From Thermomucor indicae-seudaticae (taxonomy: Eukaryota; Mucoromycota; Mucoromycetes; Mucorales; Lichtheimiaceae), in contig JSYX01000084.1 in NCBI GenBank assembly GCA_000787465.1, positions 1 to 64,000 of the forward strand: a DNA stretch of 64,000 nucleotides, read 5' to 3'. The translations under genes and the position numbers were made by a program. Numbering within the stretch: position 1 is the stretch's first letter; every line of letters starts with the position of its first letter. The notes under the pieces were generated by a model, which was not told where the DNA came from, ran no database searches, and worked only from the letters and a program-made list of their open reading frames with translations. This document shows, piece by piece, positions 36,601 through 47,800 of this stretch.

Positions 36601-37038
36601 CGCTTTCGACTTGTTTCCTTCTACACTGGAATTCATTTTCGTTTCTTTAGTCAACCGTTCCTGAACTGTCTCTTCCGTGGCATCAGTTAAAAGCTCGTTT
36701 TCGCTGTCGTGCATTGTTAACTGCGAGACGTCGGGAGAAGTCGAATTGATTTTCGGTGGTTCGTGAGCCAAAACGAGCCGAGAAGGTTCCAGGCCTAGAG
36801 AAATGTCATTGAAAAGTTGAGGAGAAGTCTGGAGATTTCGATATTTACCGACACGATTGCCGTGAACCTGTTCAAATAACTGCTGTGTATCATATGCAGC
36901 TACTTGACTTAAGAAAAGGTCGATTGCTTCGTCGTTTGGTTCTCCAGTTGAAGTGTTGGGTGAATTAAGAAGGGGGACGTTGCCCTTAGCATCGAAGGAA
37001 CCCAATGGCTGCTCATTTGTGTCCATTGGCGACGCCAT
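33632..37038 (-). CDS. Spt23/Mga2-like IPT-ankyrin transcriptional regulator
   Basis: Six exons (37038-36556, 36498-36407, 36341-36237, 36177-35859, 35798-35545, 35492-33632) give 1037 aa. The central DNA-binding-like region has the family block HIRVLGLPPSGAKSRVETQ, WSHLRLPEHMVAKDKLK, LEAAVVC with CTSCVHRERKRLKRKR, and then a LFNCNEYVEF strand region. An IPT/TIG domain lies at about 675-760 (IPSEGPVYGGSEVTVLGSNF) and ankyrin repeats at about 865-940 (HSLLHLATLCGYDRLV, GFTALHFASWTGKVDIV). Yeast Mga2/Spt23 are ER-anchored sensors of membrane saturation released by Rsp5 and the proteasome to drive OLE1. Here the C-terminus after the ankyrins (about 100 aa) has no clear transmembrane helix. A basic KRSR/KKK cluster after the RHH block could serve as an NLS. 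Family call strong; a role in lipid sensing is inference. Confidence 0.9.
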
Positions 37039-37465
37039 CAGAGAAGTCGTTACTATCGAAACCGATACAGAATCTTTTGTTGTGGGATATGGTGATATAT
37101 TTGTAATTTGGCGTGGTATACGATGGGAATCTCGCTCAGTTTAGCAAAGGTGTAAGTGTGTAAGAGAAGTGGTCGGCAATGTTCATTGATTGGGTCACGG
37201 CACATCTGTGCAGCTGAGTTTCTCGAACTCAGTCTTTTCCTAAGCTGTCTGCTTGCCATTGTCCAATTTCGCTAAAAAGAACACTTGATCACGATCCACT
37301 TGCCGCAGAAACAGGACATTTTCAAATTTTACTGCTCCCTGCCTATTTCTGCATCACAGTTTCCTGCTATATACTGACTAGCATAATAGTCAATATGGCA
37401 GGAGTTGTTCAAAGAAACGTTCACAAATTTTGTTATATGCAAAAAAGATATATAGGTACAAGTAC
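37039..37465. other. Intergenic, promoter of IPT-ankyrin gene
   Basis: No gene seen between the start of the regulator (37038) and the stop of eIF3g (37466), both minus strand. Confidence 0.6.
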
Positions 37466-38708
37466 TTATGAGCTACGTGCAAATTCAACTCGCAAAATGA
37501 GGTTATCGTAACCATAACCGTTAATTGCTTGCTGTGCCCGCTCCGCATCCTCCTTGTTACTGAACGACACGAAAGCAAAGCCTTTGCACAATCCCGTTTC
37601 ACGATCCCGCGCGAGATAGACGCGAGAAATATGACCGAATCTGTCGAACAGATCGTGTATATCCGCATCTGTAACATCTTCAGACAAGTTTGTAACACGA
37701 AGGGTAGCACTGTCATCTCGTTTGCTTTCACGCATCGATTCGCCAGCACCAGCGCCAGCACCTCTGCGAAGATGGGGTGCGACGTATTTTGCAGGACCGG
37801 TTGGTGCTTCTGGTGATGCTGCTGCTGCCGCTGCTGCTGCCGCCTCTGCGTTACGTGAGTTAGACCACGGCCACACAGATAGACCCGCGTAAAATCCCCA
37901 GACTAATACTTACCGTGTTCAAGCTTAACAGACTCCAACGATGATGCAATTTCGTCCAATGGCTGAAGGGTATCCTTGTATGGACACTTTGAAGTGAAAT
38001 GCTCGCCCTTACAGATACGGCACATGATATTCTTAGCCTTAACCTGCCGACGGACTTTCTCTTGTGCTTCTTCTGCTGCCACGGCTTCAGCAGTCTAAAT
38101 CCACCCCGCCTTATTGTTAATAACGATTTCTACACTCATTTCTGTCACGCGTTGGCTCACCTTTCCAGCTGTTGTACCCAGCTTCAAAGGAATGTTTTCT
38201 CCAATAGTTGTGGTTGAAAGGTCAGGGCCTGGCTTGTTGCCTTCCTCTTCACCGAACTTTTTCCATTTTTTACGTTCGGCTACAGCCTTATTTACATGCT
38301 CGGTCACTAGTTTGGAGCGAATCTTGCGCGTAACCTGAACGATTGCCGAACGTCAGTAAATCCACTTGCTGCGTAATTCGCTGTGTCGCAGTAAAATAAT
38401 CACCTTCACTTTCTTGCCGTCTTCATTCTCCCGGTATTCGATAATCGTTTTTATGCCGTTTTCATCGGTAAATACTTTGGGCTGGTATGCATCTTTTCCA
38501 ATGGGAAGTTCAGTCGGTTTACGATCGCTTTCACTCAGCAGTTGTCTGATCTCTCACCTTCTTCCTCCTCCACTTCGTCTGCCCATGATTGTTTTGGTGG
38601 TGCTCTACAGAATTAACAAAGCGCCATTCGTTAACTACACTGTTCTAAACGATGAACTATAGAGCTATCCTTCCTGGGTGTGCATACGTACACAGTGTCA
38701 ACAGCCAT
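37466..38708 (-). CDS. TIF35: Translation initiation factor eIF3 subunit g
   Basis: Five exons: 38708-38692 (17 nt), 38604-38404, 38334-38161, 38094-37914 and 37845-37466, about 316 aa if one phase problem is ignored. Family blocks: SWADEVEEEE at the N-terminus, the DGKKVKVTRKIR / RKKWKKFG region, a CCHC zinc knuckle (CRICKGEHFTSKCPYKD, Cys155-Cys167), an Ala-rich linker, a YVAPHLRRG motif, and a C-terminal RRM (LRVTNLSEDVTDADI...GFAFVSF). eIF3g helps scanning and reinitiation in the 43S complex. Oddity: exon 2 changes frame by 2 nt between SWADEVEEEEG and RKPTELPIGKDAYQP (about 38546-38556, GGTGAGAGATC). Either the assembly has an extra AG, or a poor 65-nt intron (GTGAGA...AAAAG) removes the RKPTELPIGK segment. 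Confidence 0.87.
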
Positions 38709-39239
38709 TTTGACGAGGAATCTACGAAATTTTCGTGCTATGCCTGAAATCCCAAGAAAAAAGTTTTCGGACTGCTGAGTTGAGATTCGGCATTCCTCTG
38801 ATTGGACGTTTGCTCTGCTTGAAAGCGCCCAACTTTCCTAACAACACATGCAGTCATCGAACAAGGTCGGCTTGGCAGGACGACATGGACACTCCTACAT
38901 ATTCTCAACACTCTCAAGGATGAACGACGACGGTACCATTGAATCCTAGGATAATAATCGGTTACGAGTCGGTGGTTAAGCAATGACCCGCTGAAACTCG
39001 GGACGTGGTGAATTTGAGTTCTCGCGAAACATGTACGTTATTGCATGACTTGACCTGGCGAGTGCGAAGTGGTATTGGAGGAGCAAAATTTTTGTCCGCG
39101 GATACGGACGATTCGGACAAAAAAATGCCGGGTCAGGCAAAGCGGATAAAGGGGAGCTTTTTTTTCCAGACTCGTTCTACGAGTTGCTAGGCTGGAGTTG
39201 CCCCCCGTTCTTTTTTTAATTTAATGCCTAATCATTGAA
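38709..39239. other. Divergent promoter region (eIF3g / deubiquitinase)
   Basis: 530 bp between two divergent start codons (38708 minus, 39240 plus). T-rich tracts at 39161-39169 and 39211-39217 lie upstream of the deubiquitinase. No ORF with features. Confidence 0.55.
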
Positions 39240-41648
39240 ATGTCAAGTAACTCGTTCTTCAAATGGATGGGCTTGGTATGCGATTTATTGTTCCTAGAGC
39301 CATTTGGTGGCTAATCGTGACTCGGCCGGGCCAGCATAAATCTCACAAACTTTATCTTCCATCTCTTAGGGTCAATCGGGTAAACCCGTTGCTGAAACCG
39401 ATTCAATCGACGAAGGCGAACGGTATTTTGGACTTGAAAATGTAGGTTGCTGTCGTAACTCCTTCCCTGTTACGTTACTCCGGTGACTAAACAAACTGCT
39501 TTTGTTCTATAGTTTGGCAATACTTGGTAAAAAGGGGTGGAAATACTCGAAGAACTCTGCACGGTTCAACTAACAAATGCGTATTGCAAACGCTATCTGT
39601 GTCCAGCTATAGCAACTCTGTTATTCAAGCTCTGTATTTCTGCAAACCGTTTCGAGAATGCATAACCAATTATCCGTATCCTGCTTCGCTGTCGTCATCT
39701 TCCTTTTCGAACTCCAGCCTGCATAGTCCAAAGACGCCAACCTTTAATTCAAATAACAGTACAGCACCGTCCGCATCCTCATCATCAAATTCCGCTAGTC
39801 GATTGCATAACGGCATCAATGGTTCATCCTCCACGACAAGCAGTCAACCTTCCGTTCAATCACATCGGCCCTCCATATCTTCCCGAAACTATTACGGTTC
39901 CAGCTCAAGCGTGTGCGGACCAGTCATGTCAGCCGCTGCCCACCATGAAAAAGACCAGAATGGTGACCTTTGCCTTTCACCAGGCATGGAAGATACGTTA
40001 TTTGCAGCATTAAAGGACTTATTCTGGAAAATCGCAACGAACCGAAAGAAATCTGGTGTCTTGGCACCCGTCAACTTTATCAATAAGGTTAAAAAGGAAA
40101 ACGGTAAAGTATCGATCGGGCCAGCGTGCGGTCCGTGAACTTCAGTGGTTATTAATGTGCAACATAGAGCTCTTTCGATCTAGCATGCATCAGGATGCGC
40201 ACGAATTTCTCAACTACTTGCTTAACAGTATTGCGGAGGACGTACAAAGATACCAGCAAAAGGTAGCAGAGAAACGGCGAGCAGCAAACAGCGTAAGTGG
40301 AGAGAGTGTGGATGCTGCAAATGGTAGCGCAAGTAAGTCTGGTGACACGCGCGTCACAACAGACAATGATTTAACAAATCTACAGAATCAGAAACTTCTT
40401 CTATGAATACGTCTACGACTTGGGTACATCAGCTGTTTGAAGGGGTCTTCTCGAATGAAACCAAATGCTTAACTTGCGAAACGGTAAATAAAGCGGTTGT
40501 TGTGTGATTTTTCCCTGGGTTATTGATAATTTCCGCGTTAGGTTACAAGCCGTGATGAATCGTTTATGGATCTTTCCATTGATGTTGAAATGAATTCTTC
40601 AATCACGTCTTGTTTGCGCCAATTCTCGGCTAGTGAAACTCTGTGTCACAAAAACAAGTATTTCTGCGATGTCTGCTGTGGATTGCAAGAAGCTGAGCGG
40701 AGGTAAGTAAGGTTAATCAACTTCCCGAGGATAACAATGCGATTCCCTAATGTGGAATTAGAATGAAAATTAAGAAGTTACCAAATATTCTAGCCCTCCA
40801 CTTAAAGCGCTTCAAATACCAGGAACAACTCCAAAAGTATATCAAACTGACGTACCGAGTCGTTTTCCCGTTCGAATTGAGGCTGTTTAATACAGTAAGT
40901 AGAATGAAAAGCAAGAGGATGATACGTATCGGAAGGAGCTAAGTGCTGTTTTCTATCAGTGTGACGATACGGAGGATCCTGACCGGATGTATGAACTTTG
41001 GGCTTGCGTTATACACATTGGCAGGTTAGTCATCGTTGATTGACGTGCTTTCGCGAATATGCCAGTATTATTATTTACCATTGTACGCGTCGTCAGCGGG
41101 CCTCACCATGGGCATTATGTAACCATTATCAAAAGCAATGGTCAATGGCTCCTGTTTGACGATGACGTCGTGACGGTAGGTCTACTTTGTTTATGCACTT
41201 TGAAATATGTATACTGAACAGAGAATGGATGCAGCCTTTACCAGAAGAAGAGATCCAGAAATATTTTGGAGACTTACCTGGAAGCGGCTCCGGTTACGTC
41301 CTCTTTTATCAAGCTGTGAATTTGTCTATGGAATCGCTTGACATTTGGAACGGCCTTGATATAAAAGAAGTTGCTCAGTCTATGTATGCCAACGGCCGGC
41401 CGTCGGCAGCTACTGAACAGTCTCGTTATACTCCTAACGGACCCGGTACTCCGTCACCGCAAGTAGAAACACCATCAAAAAGGCTATCAGATGCTCGAAA
41501 ACTTGTCCATCCTCCAGCTGTATCCGTACCACCTTCACCCTCACCAATACCGTCCGCGAGCACACCAACGAGCACACCAGCTGAGGAAAAGAAGTCTCGG
41601 TGGGGACTCAAGAAGAAAATCAAAGAGAAGAGTTTGAGCAGACGATAA
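39240..41648 (+). CDS. USP12/USP46-like ubiquitin C-terminal hydrolase (Ubp9/Ubp13/CreB type)
   Basis: Eleven exons (39240-39275, 39370-39441, 39513-39526, 39607-40103, 40168-40332, 40386-40483, 40542-40702, 40762-40894, 40960-41024, 41097-41175, 41235-41648) give 577 aa in phase. The Cys box [22 protein letters not shown] carries catalytic Cys41, split across an intron; [16 protein letters not shown] is the QDAHEF block; zinc-binding CLTCET (289/292) and YFCDVCCG (336/339) lie in the fingers; the His box is [11 protein letters not shown] (His420) followed by FDDDVV; the fold closes with SGYVLFYQ. A long Ser/Asn/Thr-rich insert of about 100 residues sits after the Cys box, and the C-terminus is a Pro/Ser tail ending in basic residues. 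Homologues work with WD-repeat cofactors (WDR48/CreC) in endocytic and catabolite control; a cofactor is not in this window. Confidence 0.92.
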
Positions 41649-41704
41649 GAATACGTTCTACCGATATACATTTTATACATATCTGTAAATTAATGTTAAA
41701 TCAA

Positions 41705-42819
41705 TTAACGCCTTTTGCCTTTGGCAGGACGTTTCTTCCCCATTTGCTCTACTTTGCTAAGCTCACTCTGACTGATATGTAATGTTCCTCCCTTCATGCG
41801 ACCGATGCCAGTTGTTATGCCAGGATCACGGTCTCGCTTCTTTTTCTTCTTCTTGTCAGATGTCACATACAAGTGTTTCAGAGACTTGTCATATAAGCCC
41901 AAATCCTTGGCTTCCTGTAGTCGCTTCAGTTCCCTTTCTTTCTTTTTCGCTTCCATCCCAAGGTGATAGGCCAGCGGCACTTTACTCTTGGGAGCAGGCT
42001 ATAAGATAGGAGCGCCGTCAGTAATCCTACTTACGATCCAAGGAACTAAATGTACCTTGGCTCCAAGACTTTCCAGTTTTTCCATGGCGTGCTTACGCTT
42101 TTCTTTTCCGGTCATCTCTTCCTTTTCTATACAAGCCCTGTTATTAAATCGCAATGAAAATCCTTCTGCTGACCGTGGTGCCACATACGAAGCTCTTCCA
42201 GTAGATTCGTGGTCGTCAGTAACCGATTAAGCTCCAAATCATTGCGGTTGTTTTCCCTAACAGGCAAAGTTTAGGGGCTTGCTATACGACAAGTAACGGT
42301 TGGCTGCGAATACTTGCTCTTCCTCTTCTTCTTCTTTCTTTGTCATTGGCCGCTGAGACGCTTCCACGGTTGCGGTCTTAAATACATTGGAAGACTTTAT
42401 AGTAGACCCCCTTTTAGACAACTTGTCAAGCAGAAGGATCCTTTGTTAAAACTTGCCATGAATGCCCTTCGGGCCGCTCGGCTTTCGATTACTGGCGCCT
42501 TTTTTAAAACACTTTCATCAAAGACAACAACTTTGGGACCGCTAGTACTATCGTCTGAATTCACATAAGCTTACACTCTCTGTATTGGAATGCGTAGGCA
42601 TCATCAACACTACCTTCACTCTGTTTTGGTTTTTTGGCTGGCTTCGCATCGCTAAGAAAACCAGTCAACTCTTTAGCAACAAGCGTAAGATTGCTCATCA
42701 CAAAACCTTTACCTAGTAGACCGCTTCCTTTTGTTCGTATTTAAGCTTCGTTGTAGTAGGGTATTGTTGGCGGTATTGGCTTTGACGTTATTGATTAGTG
42801 CCGCAAGGGAATTCGACAT
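41705..42819 (-). CDS. FAF1: Faf1 / C1orf131-like small-subunit ribosome biogenesis factor
   Basis: Read from ATG 42819 (MSNSLAAL): exons 42819-42713, 42651-42614, 42554-42457, ~42421-42189 (two local phase problems), 42126-42056 and 41998-41705. Features: a KRKR patch, SDAKPAKKPKQSE, PKVVVFDESVLKKAP, then NDLELNRLL, the GKEKRKHAMEKLESLGAK block, and a C-terminal half with PKSKVPLAYHLGMEAKKKERELKR, a poly-Lys run and GIGRMKGGTLHISQSEL. The motif order matches yeast Faf1 and human C1orf131, a component of the SSU processome in 18S rRNA maturation. Oddities: at 42422-42456 a 35-nt stretch with a GC-AG look, or equally a 1-nt deletion in an AAAAGGGGG run, breaks the frame; another 1-nt slip is needed near 42270 to reach LPVRENNRNDL. 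I favour assembly indels. The gene shares a 78-bp divergent gap with the small gene at 42898. Confidence 0.75.
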
Positions 42820-42897
42820 TGCGCGATCTAGTGAAAAAAAGTTGTTCAGGAAGAAGTCCGCCCTCCTCGCTTGATTTCGGGACAACCCCAGGTGAAA

Positions 42898-43288
42898 ATG
42901 GAGGAAGCAGTAGCAGTTATCGGCTATTGCGAGCAACTACAAAAAACGCTGATATTTTACTGCATCTACAACTCTGTAAGTCTTAGATAGTGTTTCCGAT
43001 ATCTTATGCACTTTTGAGGGGTCACATTACATATCGATCGCATATTTGGTTCCTGTTGATTCTCAGTTGGCATCTTGGAATGAAACCGAACTGAACTCTC
43101 GGTTCTGGTTTATGGTAAGCGACAAAAAACTCTAATAAGGATGGGAAGGATAACTTCTCGGACGAGAGTGAGTATGTATCGGTCAGCAACAAGCCCTGTA
43201 TAACCATTCCCGCACTTTCATGACAAACGATACTTTTGCAAGTTACGTTCGCACTTTAACATCGAACCAAATTACACTTTATCACTGA
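42898..43288 (+). CDS. Unrecognised small three-exon gene, 75 aa
   Basis: Exons 42898-42975, 43067-43114 and 43187-43288, all phase 0, joined by introns of 91 and 72 nt with consensus ends (TCT|GTAAGT, TTCTCAG|TTG; ATG|GTAAGC, GGTCAG|CAA). The protein begins MEEAVAVIGYCEQLQ, has a central SLASWNETELNSRFWFM and ends QITLYH. It is probably helical, with no signal peptide or known motif that I can name. Unspliced, the frame stops inside intron 1, so the splice model is needed. It is divergent from the Faf1-like gene (starts 79 bp apart), a typical housekeeping-pair arrangement. An upstream 5' exon cannot be excluded. Real-gene call rests on the splice sites; function unknown. Confidence 0.45.
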
Positions 43289-43444
43289 TAAAGGCAAATG
43301 TCGTCGGCAATGGTTGCTATAGACACATAGTGAGCCTGTTTCTGCAAAGGACCTGAATTTGAATATGGATGCGCCAACGCCAAAACGTCAATAAATTTAA
43401 AGAACTTCTTGCCCTGTGCCCCTCTTTTATTGTATTGTAGCACG

Positions 43445-44585
43445 ATGTCTCATCGTCAAGACAACCCTTTCGACGATCCATCGAATCCTTTTGAGGACCC
43501 GTCTATTACTTCAGCTTTGAATTCGAATCGCAACGACGGAGCTTACCAACTTGAGCCGGATCCAATCGACAATGCCGATCAGAACCAGGACGAGTACACG
43601 TCTTTCCGCCAATATTCTGACAGCAAACTGGACCCTTTTGCCAGTGAACATGATCAGAAAGTACTAATAGACGACGATTCATTTCAACGGTCTGGAAATG
43701 CAGCAGGCAGCAGCAGTAGTCCAAATGCAGACTTGGCTGCAAGGGAGGAAGCTTTGCGACAGAAAGAGCGTGAGTTAGCTCAACGCGAAGCCATTCTAGA
43801 GCAACAACGCGGACGCCCTCATGCCAACAACTTCCCGCCCTGTTTCCCGTTAATGTACATGGACATCCCCGCTGAAATTCCACTCAACCATCAATCGACT
43901 GTTTGGTGGCTGTATCGCGAGTGGCTCCTGTTTGAACTGACGCTTGTCTTGAACTTTATTGCCTGCCTCTGCTTGTTGTTTAAGCACCCACCGTCCGTCA
44001 CCAGCGCGCCGACAGATTTTGGTATATCTCTCACAGAAATGTTCACACATACACTGGCTAGCTTTTTCTTGTGGTATCGACCAGTGTATAACGCTTACAT
44101 GAAAGAGGTGTCGTTATACTATTGTAAGCGTTTGCTCATCTACTTTATGGTTGCAAGTATGCTAAAGATGCTTGTGTTAGTCTTCTATTTCGTTTTCAAC
44201 GGTTTCCATATCCTGTACACTTTCTACAAGGCTATTGGGATCCCTAGCACGTAAGTTTATTATAATGGGAAAGGTAGGACTGAGAAGAGAAAACTAAGAT
44301 GGTGGCAATTCTCTCTATATCTTCAGAGGAGGCGCTGGTCTTATCTTGGTCGTGACCCTGTTCTCGGATCAGTATATCGGTACCGGCATTTTCGCGCTGC
44401 TAGCATCCATTTGCTGGATCACTATGGGCATCCTCGCCGTCGTTTTGTATAAGCGCACATATAGTCACTATAAGGCCGCTGGTCATACCTTCCAAGAGGC
44501 CAAAAATGACGCCTATGGACGTCTGGGTCGGTCGAATGTAGCTCGTGATGCAGCCATCAATATGGCATGGAACAGCCGTCGATAG
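43445..44585 (+). CDS. Secretory carrier-associated membrane protein (SCAMP)
   Basis: Two exons (43445-44250, 44327-44585; 76-nt intron) give 354 aa. The start at 43445 (MSHRQDNPF) is preferred over 43409 because it begins directly with the family's endocytic NPF repeats (NPF at 7-9 and 14-16). A coiled-coil segment (AAREEALRQKERELAQREAI) precedes the conserved FPPCFPLMYMDIPAEIP block and four TM helices (LLFELTLVLNFIACLCLLF; LASFFLWYRPVYNAYM; LLIYFMVASMLKMLVLVFYFVF; GIFALLASICWITMGILAVVLY). The C-terminal tail (AAGHTFQEAKNDAYG) is short. SCAMPs recycle between Golgi, endosomes and plasma membrane; they are common in early-diverging fungi and animals but absent from most yeasts, which supports the taxonomic inference. 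Confident. Confidence 0.94.
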
Positions 44586-44836
44586 ATCAAACATTCTATT
44601 ATGCCACCTTTCCCTTCAATTACTGTTAATTACCCCACTATACATACAACCCCCGACTCGGAAATTTACACCCTGCTGGATTCCCTTCGTACATACATAT
44701 TTGAAATAAAATCAGGGAGCTGCTGCTCGGGCAAGCACAGTCATCATCCTTAGAAACGAGCATATGATCTAGTTGAACATTTTATGGTACATTGGAGCTT
44801 TGATAATGAGTCTATAAGCTTTCTGCAAACTTATTT

Positions 44837-47800
44837 TTAGTCTGTCTTGTCTTCCTTCTTCTTGTCTTCCCGCAGCACTTCTTCTTCGTCGCCAACTGGA
44901 GCCATGTGCTCATCAAGGTTCTCTCGCTCGTTATGAGTACCAGGCTCATGGTTTCGCAGGACCTCTATGTCCGTTTCGCCTGAAGGTAATTTCACGACAC
45001 GGATCTTTGCTGTTTCTCCACTGCGCACACCACCATCGATCAGCAGTCGTGCGAGAGGATTGAGGAGTTTCTTTTGGATCAGCCTGTTCAATGGGCGTGC
45101 ACCATAGGCAGGATCATATCCGCGTTCGCTCAACCAATCTCTAGCCTCAGCGTCGACGTCCAGTTTGATCCGTCTGTCGCTTACTCGTTCCTCTACTTCC
45201 TTTAAGCGGACATCCACAATATCTCGCAGAGATTTGCGCGAAAGACGGTTAAATATCACCTGACGCCTTGCAATTCAATAACCTTGTAGACGAATGTATG
45301 ATCTGCATTCCTTACCATTTCATCTATTCTGTTGATAAACTCTGGAGAAAAGGCCTGGCGGACAGCCTCCATGACGTTTCGACGAGCACTGGCGCTAACG
45401 ACTCCTTCTTCGCTTACGTCTGAAACCAACGCTTCTGCGCCGAGATTGGAGGTCATAATAATAATCGTGTTCCGGAAGTCGATTTTCCTTCCTTTGCCTG
45501 ATTATTGATGTCGCATTGAGTTTACAATACTCTTTACTATCGCTCTACAGGCACTTACTGTCTGTTAATACACCGTCATCTAGGACTTGCAAGAGAAGGT
45601 TGGACACTGATAACGCAAGTTAGCTTACGGTCAATAAGCCAACAGTAACAGTGTATACCATCTCTATGAGCTTTTTCCATTTCATCCAGCAATACGACCG
45701 CGTAAGGCCGTCGGCGTACGGCTTCTGTCAATTCACCACCTTCTTCATGTCCTACATAACCAGGGGGAGACCCGATCAGACGGCTAACGGAGAACTTTTC
45801 CCTACACAATATCAGTCAGCAACACCTTCCACGAGAGCTCCGCCCTTTGACATACATGTATTCTGACATGTCTACGCGGACAATCGCGTTTTCTGTGTCG
45901 AAAAGGAATTGGGCAATCGTCTTGCACAGCTCCGTCTAGTGTAGTTTTCGCCGTCTGGTTGGCAAACAGGATAAAGTTTGGTATTCACTATCTGCATACC
46001 TTTCCGACACCAGTAGGCCCCAGAAACAAGAACGAGGCGATCGGTCTCGAGGGATTCTGCAAACCTGCGCGGCTAAGTCTAACGGCTTCCGAAACGGCCT
46101 GTCAAAAGGACCCTCTGTTATCTAAAACATGTCTTTGAGCGTAAGCAGTAAAATGCCTTACTGTAATCGCTTCATCTTGGCCCACAACACGCTTCCGCAG
46201 GACATCTTCCATGTGTAGTAATTTTTCACGCTCACCACGCATCAAGTTCTGAAGCAGATCCTTCACTTAGCATCTCGCGAACCTGACGCTTGAGCAAGGC
46301 TAACTTACAGAGACCGGAATGCCTGTCATACGAGAGACAACACGAGCAATGTCATCGGCAGTAACCCGCTCATGAATAAGCGACTCGGGATTTTCTTCCT
46401 CGCCACTGCCATATGTATATCAGGTTGGAGACCTTCGCCATCCTTACTTTTGCGAAGCCCGAATGAGTGCTGAAGCTTACCTATCCTTGGGAAGCTTCTT
46501 TTCGAGGTTCGGAATAATACCGTAACGAAGCTCAGATGCTCTCTGAAAGTTACCCGCCCGTTGCGCTGCGTTTTAGATTCGTTAGTTTTTGGTGCAATTT
46601 TCACACACAGATTCTGCGCGTATTACAGTACCTGTCTCTAACTCAACACGAGCTTGCTCAAGCTCTTCTTTCGTTCTTTTGATTTCTTCCAGTTTTTGGC
46701 TATGAAGCTATGAGTATCATGCATAGCCTCTTATCCCTACCTTCGGTAGCTTACCGTTCCTCGTTCCAGATCGCTGTTAGTCTTTCACTTTCCTTCTTCT
46801 TTTCCTCAAGCTCGGCCAAGAGCTTATCGCGTCTTTCCACTGACAGCGGGTCTGACTCCTTCCGAAGTGACTCTAGTTCAATCTGCATTGTCATGATACT
46901 TCGATCCAGATTCTCGAGCGCCTCTGGCTTGCTTTCTTGTTGAAGACGTAGTTTCGAGCACGCTTCATCGACAAGGTCAATAGCCTTGTCTGGGAGGAAC
47001 CTTTTTTTAAACGCAAGAAGTAAAGAGCGTTAGATAGCAATGGCAGTGCAATAGAGATCCCTTTCTTTCTCTTTCCAAACCTGTCTGTGAGATAGCGGTG
47101 GGAATGGATGGCGGCCGATACAAGCGCGGAATCCTTGATTTCAAATGAGTTTATGGATATACCGCTTTTCTTAAGCTTGACTTACGGCTATGCGAACACC
47201 ATGGTGAACTTCGTAACGCTCCTTTAACCCTCTCTATTTCATATCCTCTGTCAGTACGAGTTGACGACGTGCTCTGTATTCGTTTCTATGGAACTCACAA
47301 GAATCGAGATCGTATCTTGCACCTTTCAGATGAAAGTCAAATGTAGCAATAAGTCAAGCAATAGCGATATTATTAAGTATTAAGACTTACAGATGGCTCT
47401 TCGACCTACTCACATCATCGACAATATCAGAGTTCAGTCAGACAAGCATAACAAGCACGGGATGTGCTTACCATGACTGATTGAAATCTTCGGGCCAAAG
47501 CAGGATCTGCCATGATATACTATGACACACGTCAAGTTATATTAACAGTCAAAGCATACGTCGTCCGACATGCTTACTTTGCGGTACTCGTCAATCGTCG
47601 TCGCGCCCACACAACGGAGCTGCCCTCTGGCCAATGCTGGCTGCAGAAAGGAAAGTTAATAGTGTATGACAAAATATTCTAGGCTTACAGACCAACCTTT
47701 AGCAAGTTCCCTGCATCCATGGCGCCCTCTGCCTTGCCAAGGCCAAGCAACGTATGGATTTCATCGATAAACAGGATAATCTTGCCTTCGGCATCGATTA

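Noticed and set aside
40333..40385. Apparent frameshift and stop in the deubiquitinase
   Set aside because: A GTAAGT...CTACAG intron at 40333-40385 restores phase exactly.
43506..43883. 125-aa minus-strand frame
   Set aside because: Antisense shadow of the SCAMP first exon.
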